From Tridacna crocea (lineage: Eukaryota; Mollusca; Bivalvia; Cardiida; Cardiidae): 64,000 nt of DNA. The position numbers and the translations under genes are program-made. The DNA is taken from positions 2,710,501 through 2,774,500 of the forward strand of contig OX031062.1 in the NCBI GenBank assembly GCA_943736015.1, given 5' to 3'. The notes below the pieces were generated by a model that worked only from the letters and a program-made list of their open reading frames with translations, was not told where the DNA came from and did no database searches. Below, piece by piece: positions 39,067 to 51,121 of the stretch; position 1 is the stretch's first letter, and each line of letters opens with the position of its first letter.

Positions 39067-42000
39067 CTGCAAAAAATGATGAAAAATAAATGTGATTAGA
39101 AAATGTATTATCATTTATATAATGAGCTTCAAATACGTTATCAATTACATTTACATGATCATTTACATTATCATTTTCTTAATGAGCTTCAAATACGTTA
39201 TCAATTACATTTACATTATCATTTACATAATGAGCTTCAAATACGTTATCAATTACATTTACATTATCATTTACATAAGGACCTTCAAAAATATTCAGTT
39301 ACATTTACATTATCATTTACATAAGGAACTTCAAAAATATTCAGTTACATTTACATTAGGACCTTAAAACACACTATCAGTTACATTTACATTATCATTT
39401 ACATAAGGAACTTCAAAAATATTCAATTACATTTACATTAGGACCTCAAAACACACTATCAGTTACATTTACATTATCATTTACATAAAGACCTTCAAAT
39501 ACATTATCAGTTACATTTACATTAACATTTACTAACGGATCTCAAAATACATTATCAGTGACAATTACATTATCATTAACATAAGGACCTTCATATACAT
39601 TATCAGTTACATAAGGTCCTTCAAATTCATTATCAGTAACATTTACATTATCATTAACATATGGACCTCCAAACATGTTGAGCTGCATTTACATTATCAT
39701 TTACCTCAGAACCATCAACAATACTTTCATCTAAACTCATTACCACACAATCCCTACTTTTAACGACCTTGAAAAAGAAGCCTTTTGAAAACATTGCGGG
39801 AAAAGGAGAAAATGCTGGTAACCAGCATTTTCTCCTTTTCCCACAATCTTTTCTACCCTTCCCTAACTGAATTTCAATCCTTCAATCACATTTATTTTGA
39901 AGTCTACAAATGCTTTCAATTTGGACTGGTTTAAAATTTTCTCGTGTGGTAAAGAGTTAAATGGCAGTTAAATATGATATACAGGAGTGGACTAATGTGC
40001 TATTTTTAGCAATAGTATTTAATGAGTGAGCATAAGAAATTTTGGTCAAATTTGCAACCAAGCCCTGGGTCTGATTTTATTGGTTAGCCATTTCAACTGT
40101 GTGTGATGCATATATTTTAGCCAGCTGATTTGTATGTATATCATAAATATAACAAAAATAGAAACCTTTCTCTCTCTATCATTTCATACACAGCCTGTCG
40201 ATTCATGGATTCCTGGTCAAGCCCCATCTTGTGTAAGGCTAGGGACATTACTATACCATTAATTAACCTAAAAAAGAAAGACAAAGTAGTTGGAAAGTTA
40301 TGGAAAATGCAACAGACAACATTACGGGCTTGTGGTATGGTTTTTCTGTCAGATGTATTTTATGATTGAATGGCGTTTCATCTTATTTTCAATATCATAT
40401 CAATCATATCACGGCAACAGCTAAAATATTCATTTATTTCCTGGGTTTCACCAGTACTAGACTGGGGCTCTGAAACTGTCTTGCCCAAAAAACACTCCCA
40501 GCCAATCAGTAGGGCTCAAACCATGGGCCTGGAGGTTACCTGTGCCACGCTATACAAAAGAGTCACAGAGGACAACTTTAGTGACTATGGGGCAGAAAGG
40601 CAAAGAGATAGTGGGATGGTACATGTAACTAGTGTTTTGTCCTTTTTTCATTTTGGTTTTTATTCTTTTACATGTAAAGCCCTTTATTTCTGCCATATTC
40701 AACTCATTACCAAACGATTATATTTTACATTGGTCCATATTGAAAGCATTTTTCAAACGACAAATTAAAAGTATTTCGATTTATAAAATTTTGTCTCTGA
40801 AAGGGTAGAAAACCTTGCGTGAAAAGGAAAAAATGCTGGATACCAGCATTTATCCTTTTCCCACAAAATTTTCTAAAGCCTTCTTTCTCAGGGTCATTAC
40901 CTAAACGTTCTCTTCAAAAACAATTCCTTAATGTTTTCTTTAAAAACACCTGAGCTTATGAACATTGACAAAACTTTTTAACCATGCAGCAAATCTGAAA
41001 AAAAATTCAATGCCAAGACATATAAAGATGACAAATATAATATTACGCAAATGACAAGTATGGTCTTCAAATAAATAAAAACAAGAGCTTTGTGTATATA
41101 TGCCCGGAAGGGCTTGTCAGTGAAATGGTTAAAATCTAGAATGCTTGCATATATCCAAATTTTAACCCTTTACCCAATTAAGTATTTCTATGGCATCTCT
41201 AATTGACCCTAAATAACAGCATGGAGGAAGCCGTTTCTTATGTGTAAATGACACCTTTTGATAGCATAGTAAACATTGTGACAAAGGTGAAATTGCTCGT
41301 TACGAGCAATTTCACCTTTTGCCACAATGTTTTTTCAAAGGCTCCTACAAGTAATGTGTTGAAATGAGTATCTATGGAGTAAAGGGTTAAAATGCACATG
41401 CACGACTACACATCATAAAGATTCATTGTGGTAAGTCTGAACTTATTCCAGTGAAAACTGTAGGAGGAGTTGTGTGCACAAGAAATTGCAAATGGACTGA
41501 ACGACAAGACAGACAATCAGGGCCATTACATAATACAACCCTTCAGGTGTATAAAAACTTTGCAAAAAAAGGGAAAATGCAGGTACTATCATTTTCTCCT
41601 TTTCTAACATTGCTCTGAAAAGCTTTCTTTCATTATGGTTGTTGAAGCAAGCTTGGTATCTGGCATTTGGTAAAAGATAAATTACCTTTTAACATCCCAA
41701 CGCTTCTAGCGCAACATGGAATAAAATTTTGTAATAGTTGATAAATAAGGATTTATACTGATATAATATTTTTGCACATTTCTAACCAACCAGAAATTCC
41801 TTTGATGTCTATCTTGAAATTATTTGTTGATACCGTTGTTAATTTCCTGGTAATCATTATCTTTCTTCGTAAAAGTGGTTTTAGATTTATAAATGATCAT
41901 TCTAAGAAGAAAACAAAAAAGGAAAAAGTAGCTCAGTTAACCCATTACCACACAATCCCTACTTTTGACGCCCCTAAGAAAGAAGCCTTTTGAAAACACT

Positions 42001-45000
42001 ATGGGAAAAGGAGAAAATGCTGGTAACCAGCATTTTCTCCATTTCCCACAGTGTTTTCTACACTTCCCAGAACTAATTTCTATTTTTTAGTCACCTTTAT
42101 TTTGTCGTCTGCAAATGCTTTCAATTTGGACCAGTCCAAAATTTTCTCGTGTGGTAAAGAGTTAAGGTAGTACAATAATACACATCTTTAATGACAGCAA
42201 ATGTTTTAGGATAATAATAGAGTGGAAATAGCTGTTTTCCTTTATGAGGTACAAACCAACCCTAATGTTCCAGCTATTATGCCCCCTGCAAACATTCCTT
42301 TGGGTCCAAGCATAAATCTGTTAATAGCACCTGCAACACCTGTAATGAAAGAAAAGTACATATATAAACCCTATACTACACAATCCCCAATTTTGAATGA
42401 TAATGAAGAAGAAAGCCCTTGAAAACACTGTGGGAAAAGGAGAAAATGCTGGTGACCAGCATTTTCTCCTGTAACTACTATGTTTTCATGAATTTTTTCT
42501 TAAATATATCTACTAAATTATGCAAGGCATTTTGCCTTGCCCTTGTCATTTACTTTCACCAAAGAAACATAATATTTTTTTTCTACCAATCAGAATTTGA
42601 ATGACTTTGAATTTTAGAATTTAGAATTCTTATCAACTGGATTTACAAAAATAAACTCAGATTACTGTGGTTATTCAAATTTTGAAAAATAGTCCCTATT
42701 TGAAAATGAACTATCATTCTTTAATCTTGCACTAAAAGACCACCTGTTCTAAGACACCTCTTGTATTACTTGCCTTGGTGGTCTCTATATACAGGTTTGA
42801 CTATTTACCATTACTTACCAAAAGCAGCTCCAAAATATAAGGCACTGGTCTTATTTGTGTAAATTGTTAAAAATCTCTCTACGGCACTGAAATAAAAGAA
42901 GCAAACATTTGTATGAAACAGCTGTGCATAGGTAGTGCCGTTGGCAGCTTATATTACTTAACTCTCTACCAAATCTTTGGCTTGTTCAAATCGAAAGCAT
43001 TTGCAGACAACTAAAAAAAAAGACTGAAAATTTGAAATTTATTTTGTGAAGGGTAGAAAACATTGTGGGAAAAGGAGAAAATGCTGGTTACCAGCATTTT
43101 CTCTTTTTCCCACAATGCTTTCCATAGACTTTCCATAGACCTCTTTCTCAGGTTCGTCAAATATACAGATTGTGTAGTAATGGGTTATGAGGAGTATGTC
43201 ACTGGTTTGAATTCCCCTCTTGGCTAATTTTTTTCTTTCCCAAGGCCAATGATAGTCATTGCGGCAGGATACCTTCCTCTCTCACCCCTGATTATTGTTT
43301 TGACCATGGCTGTGTGGGAAAGCAGTCAGTGGCTGGTGAAGAATATCGTGTGGAGTGCTGTAAATAGAAACTCCAGCAAAGCATGCATAGGTGCACTGGG
43401 CACCACATCTATAAGAATTCTTGTATCTTCAAGCCAAATGTTGCTCCTGATAGCCGGAAGCTTGCACAGGTTACTACCAGTAACAACATTTCAAGTTTTG
43501 GAGACCCTCCAAGCAACTATTCGTCATTTCACTTCAAAAACCTCATAACTACAGCTGTTACTACCAGTAACAGCATTTCAAGTTTTGGAGACCCTCCAAG
43601 CACCTTTTCGTCATTTCACTTCGAAAACCTCATATCTACAGCTTGTTAAAAGCTGTAGTTACAAGGTTTTTGAAGTAAATAAGTGTTACAGGAGACCACT
43701 CCTTCATTTATGGCTTCTTCCCGATTTAAATACAATACCTAACAACTGCAGTAGGGAGAATTCTCTTAACCCTTTCCCAAATGACAAACTTTTGGACTAG
43801 ACCAAATTGAAACCATTTGCAGATGACAATTCAACTCTTGCTGAAAATATAATTTCTGTCTATGATAGGATAGAAAACATTGTGGGAAAAGGAGAAAATG
43901 CTGGTAACCAGCATTTTCTCCTTTTCCCACGATGTTTTCAAAAGGCTACTATTCCAGACCCGTAAAAACCACGGATTGTTTGGGAAAGGGTTAAGCTCAG
44001 GGGTTTATAGTACAAAGTTAATATGGGACTTCTACAAAACTTCAGACTTCTACCTAAAAAATTTCTATTTTTCAAGACTTGGAAGGAAGGCTTTTGAAAG
44101 CATTGTGAGAAATGGGGAAAATGCTTTGTTTGAAATACATTAGAATCATTCACTTCAAAATGCTTTCGGTTTGATCCAGTCAAAAATTTCCTCGTGTGGT
44201 AAAGGGTTACTCCCCCTTTTGTCAGAGTATGGCTTAACTCTTTACCACATCATCCCGACTTTTAACGACCCTGAGATAGAAGCCTTTTGAAAACATTGTG
44301 GGAAAAGGAGAAAATGCTGGTAACCAGCATTTTCTCCTTTTCCCACAAAGTTTTCTACACTCCCAAAATCAAAAATTAATCTTTGATTCACATTTATCTT
44401 GTCGTTTGCAAATGCTTTCGATTTGGATTAGTCCAAAATTTTGACGTTTGGTAAAGAGTTAACTCTTTACCAAATGACAAAATTTCAGACTTATCTAAAT
44501 TGAAAGCATGTGCAGACAACAAAATGAATGGAAATCTTAAATTTAAACTCAACTTCAAAAGAACAGAAAACATTGTGGGATAAGGAGAAAATGCTGGTTA
44601 CCAGCATTTTCTCCTTTTTCCACAAAGTTTTCAGAAAGCTGTTTCTTCTGGGTCATAAAAACCAGAGATTGCTTGGCAAAGGATTATATAAAAATATACT
44701 CACAAAGCTGGTATAAGAAAGCCCAAGAATTTTTTATTAAGCTTTATTGCCTGCTTGAAGCCTTCTAGGACTATAGTATTGCTTAACCGTCTCTGTAAAA
44801 ACCAAGACATATAATGTGGAATATTATACTGTAGTGATTTTCCTGGTGCTTTTATCTTATTCAAGCCTCGTGAGAAAATTGGATATCATGTGAGAAGCAA
44901 ATACAAGCGCAAGGAAAGTTACTAAGCTTAATATTCTTTTTATCATTATATAGGTCTACTTTAATATTGTTCCCATGTATTCGCAACAGATGAAAGTATG

Positions 45001-48000
45001 CAATATTTTTCTACATTGCATACTTTCATATTATATAGTTTAGAGCTTTTTGCAAGTGCGTTGCTAGGTACAAAACTATTTCAAAACCTGTCATTTCTAT
45101 AAAAATCAAAATATGAACGGCTGCCATTAAAAAAACAAGAGGGCCATGATGGCTCTGAAATCGCTCACCTGAGTTTATTGACCAAACATGCACCATCTAG
45201 TTTCCCAGTGACCTAGTTTTTTATCAGACATTACCGATCATCAAACACTTTTGAGATATCAATAAGACAAACATTCTGGCCAAGTTTCATGAGTAGTGGA
45301 CTGAAAATGTGGCCTCTACAGTGTACAAAAGGTTTTTCTAAGATTTCATCAAGTGACCTAGTTTTGGACCTGACAATTACCCATTATCAAACTCTTTTGA
45401 GACATCACCAAAACAAACATTCTGACCAAGTCTGAAGAGTATCAGGCAGAAAATGTAGCCTCTAGAGTGTACACAAGGTTTTTCTAATATTTGACCCATT
45501 GACCTAGTTTTTGACTCCACATGACCCATTTTCAAACTCATTCAAGGTATCACCAGGACAAATATTATGAACAAGTTTCAGGAGTATCAGACTGAAAATG
45601 TATCCTCCAGAGCATACAAAAGGTGTTTATAACATTTGACCTATTGACCCAGTTTTTGACCCAACATGACCCATTTTCAAACTCATCCAAGATATTATAA
45701 AAGCAAACATTCTGATTAATTTTCAAGAGTATTGGACTGAAAATGTGGAATCCAGAGCATATACAAGGTTTTTCTAAGATTTGAGCTGGTGACCTAGTTT
45801 TTAACCCCCAATGACCCATTTTCAAACCTGTCTGAGATATCATCAAGACAAACATTCTGACCAACTTACAAGAGTTTCGGACTGAAAATGTGGCCTCTAG
45901 AGCCTACAAAAGGTTTTTCTAACATTTGACCTAGTGACCTAGTTTTTGACCCCACATGACCCATTATCGATTTTGTCCGAGATATCATCCAGGCAAACAT
46001 CTTGACCAACTTTCATGAGTATCCAACTGAAAATGTGGCCTCTAGAGGGTACAAAAATTTTTTCTAAGATTTGACCTGGTGACCTAGTTTTTAACCCCCA
46101 CATGACTCATTTTCAAACTCGTCCAAGATATCATCCAGACAAACATCCTGACCAACTTTCATGAGTATCCGACCGAAAATGTGGCCACTAGAGCGTACAA
46201 AACATTTTTCTAAGATTTGACCTAGTGACCTAGTTTTTGACCCCACATGACCCATTTTCGAACTCGTCCAAGATATCATCCAGACAAACATCCTGACCAA
46301 CTTTCATGAGTATCCGACTGAAAATGTGGCCTCTAGAGTACACAAGGTTTTTCTAACATTTGACCTGGTGACCTAGTTTTTGACTTCACGTGACCCATTT
46401 TTAGAACTCCTCTGAGATATCATCCAGACAAACATCCTGACCAACTTTCATGAGTATCCAACTGAAAATGTGGCCTCTAGAGCGTACACAAGGTTTTCCT
46501 AAGGTTTGACCTGGTGATCTAGTTTTTGACCCCATGTGACCCATTTCCGAACTCATCCGAGATATCATCCAGACAAACATCCTGACCAACTTTCATGAGT
46601 ATCCGACTGAAAATGTGGCTTCTAGAGCGTACACAATGTTTTTCTAAGATTTGACCTGGTGACCTAGTTTTTGACCCCATGTGACCCATTTTCGAACTCA
46701 TCCGAGATATCATCCAGACAAAAATCTGACCAACCTCTATGAGTATCCGACTGAAAATGTGGCCTCTAGAGCGTACACAAGGTTTTTTTAAGATTTGACC
46801 TGGTGACCTAGTTTTTGACCCCATGTGACCAATTTCGAACTCGTCCGAGATATCATCCAGACAAACATCCTGACCAACTTTAATGAGTATCCGACTGAAA
46901 ATGTGGCCCCTAGAGCGTACATAAGGTTTTCCTAAGATTTGACCTGGTGACCTAGTTTTTGACCCCATGTGACCCATTTTCAAACTCGTCCAAGATATCA
47001 TCCAGACAAACATCCCGACCAACTTTCATGAGTATCCGACTGAATCTGTGGCTTCTAGAGCGTACACAAGGTTTTTCTAAGATTAGACCTGGTGACCTAG
47101 TTTTTGACCCCCAATGACCCATTTTCAAACCTGTCTGAAATATCATCAAGACAAATATTCTGACAAACTTACAAGAGTTTCGGACTGAAAATTTGGCCTC
47201 TAGAGCCTACAAAAGGTTTTTCTAACATTTGACCTGGTGACCTAGTTTTTGACCTCACACGACCCATTTTCGATCTTGTCTGATATATCATCCAGGCAAA
47301 CATCCTGACCAACTTTCATGAGTATCCAACTGAAAATGTGGCCTCTAGAGCGTACAAAAGGTTTTTCTAAGATTTGACCTAGTGACCTAGTTTTTAACCC
47401 CCACATGACCCATTTTCAAACTCATCCGAGATATCATCCAGACAAACATCCTGACCAACTGTCATGAGTATCCGACTCAAAATGTGGCCTCTAGAGCGTA
47501 CAAAAGGTTTTCTAAGATTTGACCTAGTGACCTAGTTTTTGACCCCACATGACCCATTTTCGAGCTCCTCCGAGATATCATCCAGACAGACATCCTGACC
47601 AACTTTCATGAGTATCCGACTGAAAATTTTGCCTCTAGAGTACACAAGGTTTTTCTAAGATTTGACCTGGTGACCTAGTTTTTGACCCCATGTGACCCAT
47701 TTTCGAACTCGTCCGAGATATCATCCAGACAAACACCCTGACCAACTTTCATGAGTATCTGACTGAAAATGTGGCCTCTAGAGCGTACACAAGGTTTTTC
47801 TAAGGTTTGACCTGGTGACCTAGTTTTTGACCCCACGTGACCCATTTTCGAACTCGTCCGAGATATCATCCAGACAAACATCCTGACCAACTTTCATGAG
47901 TATCCGACTGAAAATGTGGCCTCTAGAGCGTACACAAGGTTTTTCTAAGATTTGACCTGGTGACCTAGTTTTTGATCCCATGTGACCAATTTTCAAAGTC

Positions 48001-51000
48001 GTCCGAGATATAATCCAGACAAACATCCTGACCAACTTTCATGAGTATCTGACTGAAAATGTGGCCTCTAGAGCGTACACAAGGTTTTTCTAAGATTTGA
48101 CCTGGTGACCTAGTTTTTGACCCCATGTGACCAATTTTCGAACTCGTCCGAGATATCATCCAGACAAACATCCTGACCAACTTTCATAAGTATCTGACTG
48201 AAAATGTGGCCTCTAGAGCGTACACAAGGTTTTTCTAAGATTTGACCTGGTGACCTAGTTTTTGATCCCACGTGACCAATTTTCGAAGTTGTCCGAGATA
48301 TCATCCAGACAAACATCCTGACCAACTTTCATGAGTATCCGACTGAAACTGTGGCCTCTAGAGCGTACACAAGGTTTTCTAAGATTAGACCTGGTGACCT
48401 AGTTTTTGACCCCACGTGACCCATTTTCAAACTCGTCCGAGATATCATCGAGACAAACATCCTGACCAACTTTCATGAGTATCCGACTCAAAATGTGGCC
48501 TCTAGAGCGTACACAAGGTTTTTCTAAGATTTGACCTAGTGACCTAGTTTTTGACCCCACATGACCTATTTTTTGAACTCGTCCGAGATATCATCGAGAC
48601 AAACATCCTGACCATTTTTCATGAGTATCCGACCAAAACTGTGGCCTCTAGAGCGTACACAAGGTAAAAAGTTGATGACAGGCGACGCATGACGGACGAC
48701 AGACGCCGGACACAGCACAATCACAATAGTTCACCATGAGCACTTCGTGCTCAGGTGAGCTAAAAATTCAGCATCAGACATCAAGATTTACAAATTTTTC
48801 AAAGCATTGACTTTGTTTTTATTAAAAACAATATAAATAAACAGAAAACTTGTTTCCTGAATATCAGTGACTACAAAGATATGAAAAATTTGTCTATTGA
48901 ACATGTTTATCAATGATAAAATTATTAAGCGATGAAAAAGGATCCATGGTCGCCATCTTTTTTTGTTTGCATACCATTAGCAACGGTGACATCATGTTTT
49001 CTACCCTTCACAAAACAAATATCAAATTTTCATTCGCTTTTATTTTGTCGTTTGTAAATGCTTTCGATTTGGACAAACCTAAAATTTCATCATTTGGTAA
49101 TGAGTTAATATTTGAACCAAAAAATATTGCATTGTTGACAATTTATTTGAAAACAGAAAGCAATAAAAACAAAGGATGGAGTATTAGCCAGTAATTTTGG
49201 TTGTATTGATGGTGGATGTATATTATTACGTAAAATTCTGACCAATCAAATTGCAAATGAAATACATACCTATACCGCTCTGTGAGTTACATCACCTTAC
49301 CACATTTGAATCTGTATTTCGCAGTGTGTAAATACAGATTATTTTTTCTATCCTGTGTGATATTTTATGTGCGTGTGACGCATGCATTTTCTCCAGAAAA
49401 CTTTCAAGTATATAATTAAAGATAATTATGAACTACTTTCTTAACCGTTTACCACACAATGACAACTTCTGATGACCTTTGGAAAGAAGCCTTTTGAAAA
49501 CATTGTTTTCTACCCTGCTGGAAACAAATTTCAATTTTTGAGTTACGTTTATTTTGTCATCTGCAAGTGCTTTCAATTTGGACCAATCTAAAATTTTGTC
49601 GTTTAGTACAGAGTTAAGGATAAGCATAATAGTTTCAAATGAAGACTTTACTTACGTGTAATGCCTTCGCATCCACATACATTGTCAGGCGATTCCTTTT
49701 CACAAACCCTTTACTACCTTCCGTTCCACCCGTGTAGAATCCGTACGCAGACAACATGACCATAATCGTACTGATGGACCATTCCATGATCCGAACGCTA
49801 TCACCCCGTTGGTATGTTATTTCACTAAAGTAAATATATAGAGGATATTTGTTTTATACTATGAAAATTCGAAATTTTTTTCATCTAGTAAACATTATCG
49901 GTATTAATTCACTCATGGCACAGCCACAAGTGAAAATATTAATGATGATGTTCAAAAAATAAAATATTTTTCAATCTTTCACCAAAAAAACCCTCTTTTT
50001 CCCTAAGTTTTTTCAAAGCCTTCTTTTTCAGGGTTGTTAACTCTTTACCACACAAGAAAATTTTAGACTGGTCCAAATTGAAAGCATTTGCAGACGACTA
50101 AATAAAGGTGACTAAAAAATAGAAAATTGTTCTGGGGAAGGTAGAAAACACTATGGGAAAAGGAGAAAATGCTGGTTACCAGCATTTTCTCCTTTTCCCA
50201 TAGTGTTTTCAAAAGGCTTCTTTCTCAGGGGCGTCAAAAGTAGGGATTGAGTGGTAATGGGTTAAAATGCAGAATGTGAGGTAAAGGTTTATAGCATTTG
50301 CAGATGACAAATAAACGGTGTTTTTTAGTTCTTTTATGGCAGCATGCAAAACATTTTAAGAAAAGGACAAAATGCTGCAGATCAATATTTTTTTTTCCTT
50401 TTTCCACAATGCTTTTTAAAGGTCTCTAACGTTCGGTTAAAGATCAATACCATAGACATGCACTTGTATCTTGGATTATATAATTTTCATTCAGAAATAA
50501 GTTTTCAGAGAATCGCAAAACATATAAAAATAGAACAAATTCAAATTTTTATGTTAAGTAATTTAAAATATGAAGGAAAAGAACCTACTCTTTTTTCAAA
50601 TTTCTTTGCAGTCTCTCAATTGGCGTTTCATTTTGTATGTAATCATCCACCTCCTCTTTAATAGACATGTATTTTTTTCTGCTTACAATAGGCAGGACTT
50701 TAACATCTTTTGTGTCACTTTTAACAGCTGTATTAGAAGAGGCAGACTTGTTAGCACTCTCACTTTCCTTTGTATCACAGCAAACTACATTCACTCTGAG
50801 CATGCTCATAATTTGCCGACACAAGCTCCAAGATTGAGTTGAATGGTATTTCTTCTTTGCCGACTTCCCTGGATATAGAACATTTGTTTGCGTCTGCTTG
50901 TTCCAAATTGAAGTCCTCCCAAATATATTATCTTTTTCTGTCTCATTCCTCACTGACACCTTTCCAGAAGCCTGCTTACGCAAGTTACATACTGGTGTAA

Positions 51001-51121
51001 GGATCATTATTAATGCAGAAAGTTTTGTATCACTCTGAGATTCCAAAATCATTGTACTGGATAGTTTATGGAACAGTGATATGTTAGTCTGTAGTTTGGT
51101 ATGATTACATGTATCTAGCAT
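39000..51121 (-). CDS. TIMMDC1: TIMMDC1-like mitochondrial complex I assembly factor, copy 1 (7 coding exons)
   Basis: Minus-strand coding exons 50589-51121, 49656-49824, 44704-44792, 42819-42886, 42253-42339, 40166-40267 and 39000-39066 give about 371 residues. Residues ~155-190 (EEVDDYIQNETPIERLQRN) precede four hydrophobic segments: MEWSISTIMVMLSAYGF, FLGFLIPAF, LYFGAAFGGVAGAINRF and GMFAGGIIAGTLGLV. That pattern, with G-rich helices, matches human TIMMDC1 (a Tim17-related inner-membrane protein of the MCIA complex) through ...AGAVTGSLFR..GLRGLVAGGIIGALLG. The N-terminal ~150 residues are basic and not recognisable, longer than in the human protein. The C terminus is acidic (IEEDDYFDELD). 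The donor of exon 42253-42339 is off by one base from the expected phase (see findings). Identity by eye; another Tim17-fold protein is the alternative. Confidence 0.72.
39092..39710. repeat. ~48-bp tandem repeat (intronic), about 12 units
   Basis: The unit resembles TACATTATCATTTACATAAT plus GAGCTTCAAATACGTTATCA. Units drift from GAGCTTC to GGACCTTC rightward. Confidence 0.88.
39731..39960. mobile_element. Family A MITE (intronic)
   Basis: CTAAACTCATTACCACACAA...GTGTGGTAAAGAGTTAA; hairpin intact. Confidence 0.83.
40166..40267 (-). CDS. TIMMDC1: Copy 1 exon, 102 bp
   Basis: Acceptor tcttttttag, donor gtttctat. Phase 2 in and out; LINGIVMSLAHKMGLDQESM then NRQAVYEMIERE. The copy 2 counterpart (61617-61718) has the same length and phases. 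Confidence 0.72.
40700..40905. mobile_element. Family A, drifted
   Basis: CATTACCAAACGATTATATT..., hairpin AAAATGCTGGATACCAGCAT. Confidence 0.7.
41162..41390. mobile_element. Family A, subfamily iii
   Basis: TTAACCCTTTACCCAATTAA...GGAGTAAAGGGTTAA; stem GGTGAAATTGCTCGTTACGA. Confidence 0.87.
41937..42165. mobile_element. Family A MITE nested in family J
   Basis: TTAACCCATTACCACACAAT...GTGGTAAAGAGTTAA. Host text AGTAGCTCAG / GGTAGTACAATAATAC is continuous around a single TTAA at 36535 (GGCTCGGTTAAAGTAGCGCA). Confidence 0.9.
42253..42339 (-). CDS. TIMMDC1: Copy 1 exon with misplaced donor
   Basis: Acceptor tttcattacag. Phase 1 in; VAGAINRFMLGPKGMFAGGI then IAGTLGLV. The only GT donor (gtacctc) leaves phase 1, whereas the next exon and the paralogue require phase 2. 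Confidence 0.65.
42368..42488. mobile_element. Family A, left half
   Basis: CCCTATACTACACAATCCCC then a hairpin whose right arm stops at CTCCTGTAACTAC. Confidence 0.7.
42819..42886 (-). CDS. TIMMDC1: Copy 1 exon, 68 bp
   Basis: Acceptor cttttatttcag, donor gtaagtaa. Phase 2 in, phase 1 out; AVERFLTIYTNKTSALYFGA. Same length and phases as copy 2 exon 59091-59158. Confidence 0.75.
42958..43187. mobile_element. Family A MITE
   Basis: TTAACTCTCTACCAAATC...GTGTAGTAATGGGTTA with CTTTCCATAGA duplicated after the right arm. Confidence 0.8.
43190..43423 (+). mobile_element. tRNA-derived SINE (second type), head truncated
   Basis: B-box-like GGTTTGAATTCCCCTC, GTGTGGGAAAGCAGTCAGTG and GCATGCATAGGTGCACTGGG; related to 20290-20557. 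Confidence 0.6.
43470..43760. repeat. 84-bp duplication ending in a hairpin
   Basis: TTACTACCAGTAACA(A/G)CATT ... AAAACCTCATA(A/T)CTACAGC occurs twice. The second copy ends in CTACAGCTTGTTAAAAGCTG, whose stem resembles 23372-23452. Confidence 0.7.
43766..43994. mobile_element. Family A MITE
   Basis: TTAACCCTTTCCCAAAT...GTTTGGGAAAGGGTTAA; hairpin intact. Confidence 0.88.
44234..44462. mobile_element. Family A MITE, shares TTAA with next copy
   Basis: TTAACTCTTTACCACATCAT...GTTTGGTAAAGAGTTAA. Confidence 0.88.
44459..44687. mobile_element. Family A MITE, opposite orientation to previous
   Basis: TTAACTCTTTACCAAATGAC...TGCTTGGCAAAGGATTA; stem has GTGGGATAAGG against CCTTTTTCCAC. Ends 17 bp before the next exon's donor boundary. 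Confidence 0.85.
44704..44792 (-). CDS. TIMMDC1: Copy 1 exon, 89 bp
   Basis: Acceptor ggtttttacag, donor gtgagtat. Phase 0 in, phase 2 out; RRLSNTIVLEGFKQAIKLNK then KFLGFLIPA. Confidence 0.75.
45130..48766. mobile_element. Family K: bivalve element with ~24 tandem 145-bp units (intronic)
   Basis: Left end AACAAGAGGGCCATGATGGC then TCGCTCACCTGAG; right end CATGAGCACTTCGTGCTCAG then GTGAGCTAAAAA. The ends contain inverted GCTCACCTGA/TCAGGTGAGC. Between 45184 and ~48664 lies a 145-bp unit (TGACCTAGTTTTTGACCCCA ... CATGAGTATCCGACTGAAAA ... GTGGCCTCTAGAGCGTACA). The central units are most alike; the first six are more diverged. The unit length is not a multiple of three, so open frames through it are incidental. 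The layout resembles tandem-core molluscan elements ('pearl'/Helitron-like), a recollection rather than a match. Confidence 0.9.
48993..49109. mobile_element. Family A, right half only
   Basis: ATGTTTTCTACCCTTCACAA...TTTGGTAATGAGTTAA. Confidence 0.75.
49441..49617. mobile_element. Family A with hairpin cleanly missing
   Basis: TTAACCGTTTACCACACAAT...GAAAACATTGTTTTCTACCC...TTTAGTACAGAGTTAA; 177 bp. Left flank and right flank meet exactly at the outer stem bases. Confidence 0.85.
49656..49824 (-). CDS. TIMMDC1: Copy 1 exon, 169 bp
   Basis: Acceptor atttactttag, donor gtaagtaa. Phase 2 in, phase 0 out; EITYQRGDSVRIMEWSISTI then the first TM helix and RNRLTMYVDAKALH. Confidence 0.77.
50037..50265. 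mobile_element. Family A MITE, subfamily ii
   Basis: TTAACTCTTTACCACACAAG...GAGTGGTAATGGGTTAA; stem CACTATGGG/CCCATAGTG, both arms changed together. Confidence 0.88.

Larger units (their letters stand above)
40268..42252 (-). other. Copy 1 intron
   Basis: Decayed SINE-like text (~40440-40600), family A copies (40700-40905, 41162-41390, decayed 41540-41680), and family J with nested family A (41695-42250). Bases 40910-41160 show nothing recognisable. Confidence 0.5.

Noticed and set aside
39092-39367. Frames with repeated YVINYIYIIIYI
   Set aside because: By-product of the 48-bp intronic repeat.
40370-40768. 132-codon plus-strand frame downstream of the 102-bp exon
   Set aside because: It runs antisense through an intron and into a SINE-like and family A repeat; no conserved features.
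45565-48325. Long minus-strand open frames repeating VRMFVWMIS...KTRSPGQILEKPCVRS
   Set aside because: They are translations of the 145-bp tandem unit; 145 is not divisible by three, no start or splice context is conserved, and all frames reopen periodically.
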